DNA of 32,861 nucleotides from Lentisphaeria bacterium (GTDB lineage Bacteria; Verrucomicrobiota; Lentisphaeria; Victivallales; UBA1829). This document shows, in pieces, positions 27,231 to 32,861 of the stretch. Positions within the stretch are counted from its first letter, which is position 1. Every line of letters starts with the position of its first letter. Location: NCBI GenBank assembly GCA_017963105.1, contig JAGCTY010000074.1, forward strand, positions 1 to 32,861, given 5' to 3'. The position numbers were made by a program, and so were the translations under genes. Below the pieces are notes generated by a model that was not told where the DNA came from, did not search any database, and saw only the letters and a list, made by a program, of their open reading frames with translations.

Positions 27231-27736
27231 GCGGCGCGCACATGAAGATCGTCCCCGCCGATTTCGAACGCCACGCCCCGCATATCCTGGCGCTTCTGAA
27301 CGATGCCGTCGTGCATACGACTTGGGTGTACGACTGCGATCCGCACCCGGAATCGTACATGCGGGCGTATTTCGACGAGCACGCGGCGGGAAACTACCCC
27401 GTGCTGGCGGCGGAGTCCGACGACGGCGCATTCCTGGGGTTCGCCTCCTGCGGGCCGTACCGGCATTACCAGGGGTATCTGCACGCGGCGGAACTGTCTG
27501 TCTATGTCGAGCCGTCGGCGCGCCGGGCGGGCGTCGGGACGGCGCTGCTGGCGCGTCTGGAGGAGGAATGCCGCAAAATCGGCATCCACACGCTCATCGG
27601 CGTGATCGACTCGGAAAACCTGCCGAGCATCGAACTGCACCGGAAATGCGGCTACGAGTATGCAGGGACCGTGCGGGAAGCCGGCCGGAAATTCGGCCGC
27701 TGGCTCACCATCGTGTATTATCAGAAGATACTCTAA
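27227..27736 (+). CDS. GNAT N-acetyltransferase, phosphinothricin-acetyltransferase-like
   Basis: A 169-aa GNAT-fold enzyme that moves an acetyl group from acetyl-CoA to an amine. The CoA-binding signature is RRAGVGTALLARLEEE (motif A). The order ELSVYVEPSARRAGVG, IGVIDSENLPSIELHRKCGYEYAGTVREAG and FGRWLTIVYYQKIL is that of the Pat/Bar subgroup, whose members acetylate phosphinothricin, methionine sulfoximine or similar compounds. The ATG at 27227 overlaps the GH5 stop; a second ATG at 27242 is also possible. Coupling with a glucanase has no obvious functional reason. The natural substrate is unknown. Confidence 0.88.
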   Translation: MSGAHMKIVPADFERHAPHILALLNDAVVHTTWVYDCDPHPESYMRAYFDEHAAGNYPVLAAESDDGAFLGFASCGPYRHYQGYLHAAELSVYVEPSARRAGVGTALLARLEEECRKIGIHTLIGVIDSENLPSIELHRKCGYEYAGTVREAGRKFGRWLTIVYYQKIL

Positions 27737-27783
27737 TCCGAGCCGGAATTCGAATCCACCTCAGAGGTCCGTCATACGCGCGG

Positions 27784-27830
27784 GGAGGATAATTACTCCA
27801 CTGCAGTAGTGCCGGGCTGCGCTCCGGCAC
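27784..27830 (-). repeat. Two-hairpin interspersed element, copy C
   Basis: Minus orientation, between the convergent GNAT and trpF genes. Hairpin 1 on that strand is a perfect GTGCCGG/CCGGCAC around A-GCGCAGC. The linker is CTACTGCAGT, and the second hairpin is degenerate (GGAG/CTCC with an AATT core). Confidence 0.72.
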
Positions 27831-27851
27831 GGGGATGATTTGAACCTATCT

Positions 27852-28511
27852 CTAAAAATCTGCCAAACGGGCCGCCTTCACAAACGCGCGGCAGAGCGCA
27901 ACGCTTTCCGTACGGTCCGCGGGCGTTTTGACGCCGGTATTCACATCCACGGCATAGGGGCGAACGCGTTCGATAGCGCGTGCGACGTTGGCGGGCGTGA
28001 GGCCGCCGGCAAGGATGACCGGGACCGGGGATTCCTCCACGAACCGCGCGGCGCGGAGCCAGTTTCCGGTGAGCCCGGTGCCGCCGACCTGTCCGGTCTT
28101 CCGGTTGAGCGTGTCGATCAGGAACGCGTCGATGAACGGCACGTAGTCGGCGTACTCGAAAAAGGCGTCCTGCGGTTCGGGATGGACCGCGCGCACGAGC
28201 TTGGCGCATGGCGGGAGGGCGCTGCGGATCGCGGCGATTTCCTCCGGCGTGGACTCCCCGTGGAGCTGAATGTTGCAGACCGCCGCCGCGTCGGCGAGGT
28301 CGAGAATTTCATTTGGCGCAGACAAATGCGTGACCAGCCACGGCTGGACGAACGGCGGCAGGGACCGGGCGAGACGCCGTGCGGTACACGCAAGGATGAA
28401 ATCGGGCGAAGGATGGACCTGTCCGACGAGGAATCCGACGGCGTCCGGCGAGGCGGAGAGCGCCGCCGCCAAATCCGATTCGTTCCTGATGCCGCAGATT
28501 TTGATCCTCAT
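27852..28511 (-). CDS. trpF: Phosphoribosylanthranilate isomerase
   Basis: A 219-aa TIM barrel that rearranges phosphoribosylanthranilate in tryptophan synthesis. The start MRIKICGI contains the catalytic base Cys6, and the general acid is Asp133 in FLIDTLNRKTGQVGGTG. IQLHG, VILAGGLTPANV and the C-terminal phosphate loop VDVNTGV are present; the last is usually VDVSSGVE, so the Ser-Ser pair is Asn-Thr and the Glu is Lys here. It follows coaX by 14 bp on the minus strand and is likely translated from the same mRNA. No other trp gene is in the window. Confidence 0.9.
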   Translation of the reverse strand: MRIKICGIRNESDLAAALSASPDAVGFLVGQVHPSPDFILACTARRLARSLPPFVQPWLVTHLSAPNEILDLADAAAVCNIQLHGESTPEEIAAIRSALPPCAKLVRAVHPEPQDAFFEYADYVPFIDAFLIDTLNRKTGQVGGTGLTGNWLRAARFVEESPVPVILAGGLTPANVARAIERVRPYAVDVNTGVKTPADRTESVALCRAFVKAARLADF

Positions 28512-28525
28512 GACACTGACAAATC

Positions 28526-29224
28526 TCAGCTGAAAAGCAGTTCGACCCCGCGAAGTGTGAAGTCGTCCCCGCCGTCCTTCATGCCGGCGAGTTCCGGCGC
28601 ACGGAGGAAAAACGCGCGGTCGCCGCCGCAGGCGCAGACCGTGGGGCGACGTCCCAGCATCTTTTCGACGCGGGCGAGGAATCCCGCCACGGCGTCGATG
28701 GCGGCGGCGTCGGTGCCCAGGCGGATGGCGTCGGCGGTGTTCGCGCCGGGGGAGGGGGGCAGTTCGTCCGCGAGTTCGATGAACGGGAGTTTCGACGTGT
28801 AGAGATTGAGGGCGCGGCGTGTGAGCGTGCGTCCGGGGAAGATCGCACCGCCGAGGAAGCGCTTCTGCGCGTCGACGACCTCCGCGGTGATGCAGGTGCC
28901 GAAATCAAGCGAAACCGCCGGGAGAATGGCTTTTTTTGTCAAGCAAACGGCATTCGCGACGCGGTCCTGTCCGAGCGTCGATGCATCGACAAGGGAGAAG
29001 TCCACGAAGTGCGATGCGGCCTCCGGGGTAGCGAACCTGACGCCTCGAGCCCGCAGCGCATCCATCTTTTCCGCTACGACGCATGCCGCGGCGATCTCCG
29101 CGCCGTCCGGGAGCGATGCCGGATCGAAGACTGCCGTCGGGACAGTGCGAAGCATACAGTCCCCGCCTGGAGCGACCTCGAGAATCTGCGTGTGTGTGTT
29201 TCCGATGTTCAGAAAGCAGCGCAT
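28526..29224 (-). CDS. coaX: Type III pantothenate kinase
   Basis: A 232-aa ASKHA-fold kinase for the first step of coenzyme A synthesis. Family marks: LNIGNTHTQI at 5-14, GQDR with the expected catalytic Asp, DFGTCITAEVVDAQ, and LGGAIFPGRTL. The phosphate-1 motif is normally DxGNT, but its Asp is Asn6 here. The longer reading frame that continues upstream is not the gene: it runs through a repeat element and a duplicated gene fragment. The ATG at 29224 has CGGGAGG eight bases upstream and starts where the family does. It is followed by trpF. A duplicate of its first 12 codons lies 134 bp upstream. Confidence 0.88.
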   Translation of the reverse strand: MRCFLNIGNTHTQILEVAPGGDCMLRTVPTAVFDPASLPDGAEIAAACVVAEKMDALRARGVRFATPEAASHFVDFSLVDASTLGQDRVANAVCLTKKAILPAVSLDFGTCITAEVVDAQKRFLGGAIFPGRTLTRRALNLYTSKLPFIELADELPPSPGANTADAIRLGTDAAAIDAVAGFLARVEKMLGRRPTVCACGGDRAFFLRAPELAGMKDGGDDFTLRGVELLFS

Positions 29225-29233
29225 GGATGCGCA

Positions 29234-29263
29234 CCTCCCGAAAAAGAAAAAAGGTCCCGCCTG
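29234..29263 (-). repeat. Second, half copy of the pilC terminator, before coaX
   Basis: On the minus strand CCAGGCGGGACC followed by TTTTTTC and TTTTTCGGGAGG repeats the right arm and T run of the terminator at 29431-29461. The left arm is missing, replaced by repeat copy D. The coaX ribosome site GGGAGG lies inside this piece. Confidence 0.7.
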
Positions 29264-29310
29264 GCAGGCGAACGCCTGCACGGCAGCAGTGCGCGGCTCC
29301 GCTCGCGCAC
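29264..29310 (-). repeat. Two-hairpin interspersed element, copy D
   Basis: Minus orientation. Hairpin 1 is a perfect GTGCGCG/CGCGCAC around A-GCGGAGC; both arms differ from copies C and E in a matching way. The linker is CTGCTGCCGT and hairpin 2 is GCAGGCG-TT-CGCCTGC (29264-29279). Confidence 0.75.
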
Positions 29311-29321
29311 GAGGAAGATAG

Positions 29322-29358
29322 CTGTATGTGTGTTTCCGATGTTCAAAAAGCAGCGCAT
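29322..29358 (-). pseudogene. Duplicated 5' fragment of coaX
   Basis: The ATG at 29358 (minus strand) begins MRCFLNIGNTHT, identical in protein to the first 12 residues of coaX at 29224. The three base differences in these codons (CTG/TTG, CAC/CAT, ACG/ACA) are all silent. Similarity stops after this (AIFLV instead of QILEV), the frame runs into repeat copy D, and it ends at a TGA overlapping the real coaX start region. No good ribosome site precedes it; repeat copy E lies where one would be. Confidence 0.75.
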
Positions 29359-29378
29359 GGCCTTTTTTTCCGTATCCT

Positions 29379-29426
29379 GTGCCGGAAGCGAAGCCCGGCA
29401 CTGCCGAAGTGGAGGACTTGTCCTCC
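29379..29426 (+). repeat. Two-hairpin interspersed element, copy E
   Basis: Plus orientation, opposite to copy D 68 bp away. Hairpin 1 is a perfect GTGCCGG/CCGGCAC around AA-GCGAAGC. The linker is CTGCCGAAGT and hairpin 2 is GGAGGA-CTTG-TCCTCC (29411-29426). Confidence 0.75.
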
Positions 29427-29430
29427 CCGG

Positions 29431-29461
29431 AAAAGAAAAAAGGTCCCGCCTGGGCGGGACC
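29431..29461 (-). terminator. Terminator after pilC
   Basis: On the minus strand GGTCCCGCC (29461-29453) pairs with GGCGGGACC (29450-29442), followed by TTTTTTCTTTT. It is a strong rho-independent terminator 14 bp past the pilC stop. Confidence 0.88.
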
Positions 29462-29475
29462 GTGTTCGAGGCGGA

Positions 29476-30738
29476 TCAGCCGCCGCCGAGGGTCTGGATG
29501 ATGGTGATCAGCGGGCTGAACAGAGCGATAACGATACCGCCGACGATGACGGCCAGGAAGACGATCATCAACGGTTCGATCATGGATGTCAGGGCGCTGA
29601 CGGCGTTGTCGACTTCCTCGTCGTAGGTGTCTGCGATCTTTTCGAGCATGTCGGGGAGCTTGCCTGTTTCCTCGCCGACCTCGATCATACTGATGACCAT
29701 GTCGGGGAAGATCTTGGTGGACTGAAGCGGCGGGGCCATCGGTTCGCCTTCCTTCACTGCGTCGTGGACCTGCTGGACGGCCTTGGAGACCAGTTCGTTG
29801 CCGGCGGTGTCGCGGACGATCTGGAGGGCGTTCAGGACGGGGACGCCGGAGCCCATGAGGGTGCCGAGGGTACGGGAGAATTTGGAGATGGCGTTGCGGG
29901 AGATGAGCAGTCCGATGATGGGCGCGTTGTAGATGCCCTTGTCGAAATAGAACCTGCCCTTCTCCGTCTTGAGAATGAATTTCGTGGCGATCACGAGGAC
30001 CACGATAATGATGATGGCGATGATGATGTTGTTCTGGAGCCAGCGGCTGACGCCCATGACGAAACGGGTGATGGCCGGCAGCTGTGCGCCGTCGAGCATT
30101 TCCGTGAACATCTGCTCGAATTTCGGGACGATGAAGATCATGAGGAAGATGGTGATGCCGATGGCGATGGAGAGCACGATGGCCGGGTAGACCATGGCGG
30201 ACTTGACCTTGCCGGCGATCTTGGCGGCCTTTTCGCGGAAGCCAGCCAGACGGGTGAGGATCAGTTCGAGCTTACCGGCGGCCTCGCCGGCGCGGATCAT
30301 GTTCAGATAGAGTTTATCGAACGATTTCGGATGCTGCGCGAGCGCTTCGGAGAAGGTGGAGCCGCCTTCGACGGAGTAGGCGACCTTTCCGAGAATGGTC
30401 TTCACGGACGGGTTTTTGGCCTGGCGTTCGAGCGTCTTGAGCGAGCGGATCAGCGGGAGGCCGGCGTCGAGCAGGATGGCGAGCTGACGGGTGAAGACGG
30501 TCAGGTCCTTGCCCTTCATGACCACGGGGCCGAGGTTGAGGTTCAGGCCTTTCGAGGCGGACGGGCCCTTGGCCTTTTCCTTTTTGGCCTTGGCCGCCTT
30601 GGCGAGCGGCTTGATGGAGGTGGGGAACATCCCCTGTTCTTTCAGGAACGATGCGACGGCTTCTTCGCTTGCGGCTTCGTGCTGTCCCTTCTGTTCCTTA
30701 CCGGATGCATCCATCGCGGTGTATTGGAAGATCGGCAT
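29476..30738 (-). CDS. pilC: Type IV pilus / type II secretion inner-membrane platform protein
   Basis: A 420-aa PilC/GspF-family protein that anchors the assembly ATPases in the inner membrane. It starts with MPIFQYTAMDASGKEQKG, typical of the family, and has a charged linker (AKAAKAKKEKAKG). Two homologous T2SSF domains follow, at about 75-200 (FTRQLAILLDAGLPL) and 285-405 (FSRTLGTLMGSGVPVLNAL). Three hydrophobic helices are visible: about 185-205, 235-255 (IIIAIIIIVVLVIA) and near the C-terminus (MIVFLAVIVGGIVIALFSPL). It is the last gene of a minus-strand run pilB-pilT-pilC, 44 bp after pilT. A strong terminator follows. Confidence 0.95.
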   Translation of the reverse strand: MPIFQYTAMDASGKEQKGQHEAASEEAVASFLKEQGMFPTSIKPLAKAAKAKKEKAKGPSASKGLNLNLGPVVMKGKDLTVFTRQLAILLDAGLPLIRSLKTLERQAKNPSVKTILGKVAYSVEGGSTFSEALAQHPKSFDKLYLNMIRAGEAAGKLELILTRLAGFREKAAKIAGKVKSAMVYPAIVLSIAIGITIFLMIFIVPKFEQMFTEMLDGAQLPAITRFVMGVSRWLQNNIIIAIIIIVVLVIATKFILKTEKGRFYFDKGIYNAPIIGLLISRNAISKFSRTLGTLMGSGVPVLNALQIVRDTAGNELVSKAVQQVHDAVKEGEPMAPPLQSTKIFPDMVISMIEVGEETGKLPDMLEKIADTYDEEVDNAVSALTSMIEPLMIVFLAVIVGGIVIALFSPLITIIQTLGGG

Positions 30739-30782
30739 TTTGAGAACTCCAAATTATGTGAATGATGAATCGGAAACGAGAA

Positions 30783-31850
30783 TCAGATGTTGGTTCCGGC
30801 GAGTGTCTGGACGATGCCTTCGGGGTCCTGGGCCTTCGTGATGACTTCACCGTAGGAGACCATGCCCTTCTTGTAAAGCTCGACGAGGTGGGAGTCGAGG
30901 GTGTTCATGCCGTACTTCGCGCCGGTCTGGATGTCCGACGTGATACGGAAGGTCTTGCCGTCGCGGATCAGCGCCTGGATGGAGGGCGTGGTGATCATGA
31001 TCTCGAATGCTGCGACGCGTCCGGGCTTGTCGATACGCGGCAGGAGCACCTGGGAGATGACGCCGACGAGACCGGCGGCGAGCTGGGTGCGGATCTGCGG
31101 CTGCTGGTTGGTCGGGAAGGCGTCGACGATACGGTCGACGGTGGGGGCCGCGCCGGTGGTGTGCAGGGTGCCGAAGACCAGGTGTCCGGTTTCGGCGGCG
31201 GTGACGGCGGCTTCGATGGTGACCAGGTCGCGCAATTCGCCGACGAGGATGATGTCGGGGTCCTGACGGAGGGCGCGGCGGAGGGCTTCTGAGAAGCTCG
31301 GGACGTCCGCGCCGACTTCACGCTGGATCACCACGCTCTTCTTGTGGTGGTGGTAGAATTCGATGGGGTCCTCGACCGTGATGATGTGCACGGCGCGCTC
31401 CTCGTTGATGACGTTGATCATCGAGGCGAGCGTGGTGGACTTGCCGGAACCGGTCGGGCCGGTCACGAGGATCATGCCGCGGGGACGGTAGAGCAGGTCC
31501 TTGATGCTCGGCGGGAGGCCGATCTTGTCGAGCGGCATCATCTCGTTCGGGATCTGGCGCAGGACCGCGCCGACGCAGCCTTTCTGCTTGAAGGCGCTGA
31601 CACGGAAACGCGCGCGGTCGCCGAACGCGAAACCGAAGTCGGAACCGCCGTCCTCGGCGAGCTGCTGGAGGTGGCGCGGGGAGGCGATCGATTTGACCAG
31701 CGCTTCCGTATCCTCCGGCGTAAGCACCGGGAGGTCGAGCTGGGTCATTTCACCGTGGAGGCGGATCACGGGCGCGACGCCGACTTCGAGGTGCAGGTCG
31801 CTGCATCCTTCGGTAACGACGAGATCCAGTAATTCATCCATTTCAACCAT
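30783..31850 (-). CDS. pilT: PilT-type twitching/retraction ATPase
   Basis: A 355-aa hexameric secretion ATPase. The N-terminal PAS-like part ([19 protein letters not shown]) is typical for PilT. Walker A is GPTGSGKST (131-139), the Asp box ITVEDPIEF (157-165), Walker [11 protein letters not shown], and the His box [15 protein letters not shown]. The length and the [11 protein letters not shown] region fit PilT rather than PilB/GspE. In type IV pili, PilT drives pilus disassembly. Its presence suggests that the machine here can retract and is not only a type II secretion system. It lies 21 bp after pilB. Confidence 0.94.
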   Translation of the reverse strand: MVEMDELLDLVVTEGCSDLHLEVGVAPVIRLHGEMTQLDLPVLTPEDTEALVKSIASPRHLQQLAEDGGSDFGFAFGDRARFRVSAFKQKGCVGAVLRQIPNEMMPLDKIGLPPSIKDLLYRPRGMILVTGPTGSGKSTTLASMINVINEERAVHIITVEDPIEFYHHHKKSVVIQREVGADVPSFSEALRRALRQDPDIILVGELRDLVTIEAAVTAAETGHLVFGTLHTTGAAPTVDRIVDAFPTNQQPQIRTQLAAGLVGVISQVLLPRIDKPGRVAAFEIMITTPSIQALIRDGKTFRITSDIQTGAKYGMNTLDSHLVELYKKGMVSYGEVITKAQDPEGIVQTLAGTNI

Positions 31851-31871
31851 GTTGAGGGCCCTTTATGCTTA

Positions 31872-32861
31872 TTAGGTGTATTTGAGAACTTCTTCCATCG
31901 TGGTTTCGCCGTTCAGGATGGCGCGGATGCCGTCCTCGCGCATGGTGGTCATGCCGAGTTCGCGCGCCTTGTCGCGGATGACGACGGCGGGCGCGGAGTC
32001 CAGGATCAGCGAGGAGATCTTGCTGCTCATGCACAGCAGTTCGGTAATGGCTTTTCGCCCCTTGTACCCGGTGTTGTTGCAGGTCGGACAGCCTTTTCCG
32101 TAGTAGAACTTGTTGTCGCCGATATCCTTCCTCTGAAGGCCGAGGAGCTTCAGGTCGTCCTCGGTGGGGACGAACGCCGTGCGGCAATGCGGGCAGATGC
32201 GGCGGAGACGTCGCTGGCCGAGGATGGCGATCAGCGAGGCGGTGATGAGGAAGGGCTGGACGCCCATATCGATCAGACGGGTCACGGCGCCGGCGGCGTC
32301 GTTGGTGTGCAGCGTGGTGAAGACCAGGTGTCCCGTGAGGGATGCCTGAACTGCCATTTCCGCGGTCTCGATATCGCGTGTTTCACCGAGCATGATGATG
32401 TCGGGGTCCTGACGGAGGAAGGCACGGAGCGCACGTGCGAACGTCATGCCGATCGCGTCGTTGATCGGGAGCTGGACAATGCCTTCGAGGTCGTATTCCA
32501 CAGGGTCTTCCGCGGTGAGGATCTTGTCTTCGACCTTGTTGATCTCCTTCAGGGCGGAGTAAAGCGTGGTCGTCTTGCCGGCGCCGGTCGGTCCGGTGAT
32601 GATGAAGAGGCCGTTCGGCATGGCGATGATCTCGCGGATCCTCTTCAGAGTGTCTTCGTTGATGCCGAGGACGTCGAGGTCGAGGTTGACGACGGAGCGG
32701 TCGAGCACACGGAGCACCACGGATTCGCCGTGGGAGGTCGGGAGCGTGGACACACGGAGGTCAATGGGGCGTCCGGCGATCTTGAGCTGGATACGGCCGT
32801 CCTGAGGCTTGCGGCGCTCGGAAATGTTCAGGCCGGAGAGGATCTTCACGCGGCTGATGAC
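31872..32861 (-). CDS. pilB: PilB/GspE-type assembly ATPase (N-terminus beyond the window)
   Basis: The C-terminal 329 residues of a GspE/PilB ATPase; the frame is open to the right edge, so the start lies outside. Seen from the edge: the [16 protein letters not shown] stretch and QDGRI typical of the family, Walker [10 protein letters not shown], Asp box [13 protein letters not shown], Walker [11 protein letters not shown], His box [15 protein letters not shown]. The four-cysteine zinc motif is also present (CPHC and [12 protein letters not shown]). This zinc motif separates assembly ATPases from PilT. It powers addition of pilin or pseudopilin subunits. It is first of the visible minus-strand run with pilT and pilC; the two pseudopilins at 11454-12548 are possible substrates. 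Confidence 0.94.
   Translation of the reverse strand, partial: VISRVKILSGLNISERRKPQDGRIQLKIAGRPIDLRVSTLPTSHGESVVLRVLDRSVVNLDLDVLGINEDTLKRIREIIAMPNGLFIITGPTGAGKTTTLYSALKEINKVEDKILTAEDPVEYDLEGIVQLPINDAIGMTFARALRAFLRQDPDIIMLGETRDIETAEMAVQASLTGHLVFTTLHTNDAAGAVTRLIDMGVQPFLITASLIAILGQRRLRRICPHCRTAFVPTEDDLKLLGLQRKDIGDNKFYYGKGCPTCNNTGYKGRKAITELLCMSSKISSLILDSAPAVVIRDKARELGMTTMREDGIRAILNGETTMEEVLKYT

Noticed and set aside
28526-29401. A 291-aa version of CoaX starting far upstream.
   Set aside because: The extra N-terminal part is translation of repeat copy D, the duplicated fragment and the half terminator; the family start and a good ribosome site are at 29224.

Overview
The window is about 32.9 kb of GC-rich bacterial DNA, densely coded, with clear Shine-Dalgarno sites and TTGAAA-17-TATAnT type promoters. 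Two prepilins beginning with an FTL(I/V)ELL segment but lacking glycine before the Phe, GspG-like pseudopilin tails, a GH5 glucanase lipoprotein and a large RTX-type secreted protease suggest a Gram-negative PVC-group bacterium, most likely Lentisphaerota (Victivallales-like). This placement is inferred from protein style only; no rRNA or tRNA gene is visible.

Layout, left to right. (1) 1-4551: the 3' part of a giant secreted protein combining a C10 (streptopain-like) domain, a C11 (clostripain-like) domain and RTX calcium-binding repeats. (2) 4677-5132: a small protein of unknown function between two hairpin terminators. (3) 5395-11331: a tight gene run metY, dtd, dxr, rseP, ispG. It joins sulfur amino acid synthesis, D-aminoacyl-tRNA editing, two MEP isoprenoid steps and a site-2 protease with three PDZ domains. 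(4) 11454-12548: two pseudopilins. (5) 12654-13955: a RicT/PSP1 protein with a repetitive Pro/Gln/Asn tail. (6) 14209-17297: a DUF4105 membrane protein followed by a lipase-like lipoprotein. (7) 17591-22799: hisF, malic enzyme, panC and a sodium symporter with an unusual LamG-like tail. (8) 22999-25119: two flavodoxin-fold proteins, one a lipoprotein, and an EI24/CysZ-like membrane protein. (9) 25186-25848, minus strand: a lipoprotein with a rubredoxin-like C-terminus. (10) 26133-27736: a GH5 lipoprotein overlapping a GNAT acetyltransferase. (11) 27852-29224, minus strand: coaX then trpF. (12) 29476-32861, minus strand: pilB (cut by the window edge), pilT and pilC, the cytoplasmic and inner-membrane motor of a type IV pilus or type II secretion system, which could assemble the pseudopilins of region 4.

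The most unusual signal is non-coding. Five copies of a roughly 47-bp, two-hairpin interspersed element lie in four intergenic gaps, in both orientations. The first stem differs between copies by compensating base changes, and its loop is always a GCGNAGC-type mini-hairpin (one copy has an extra base). Two copies form an inverted pair in the pilC-coaX gap, around a duplicated 5' fragment of coaX. This looks like a REP-like family not explained by any gene in the window.

No CRISPR array, insertion sequence, prophage or RNA gene was found. All gene-free gaps are shorter than 300 bp.
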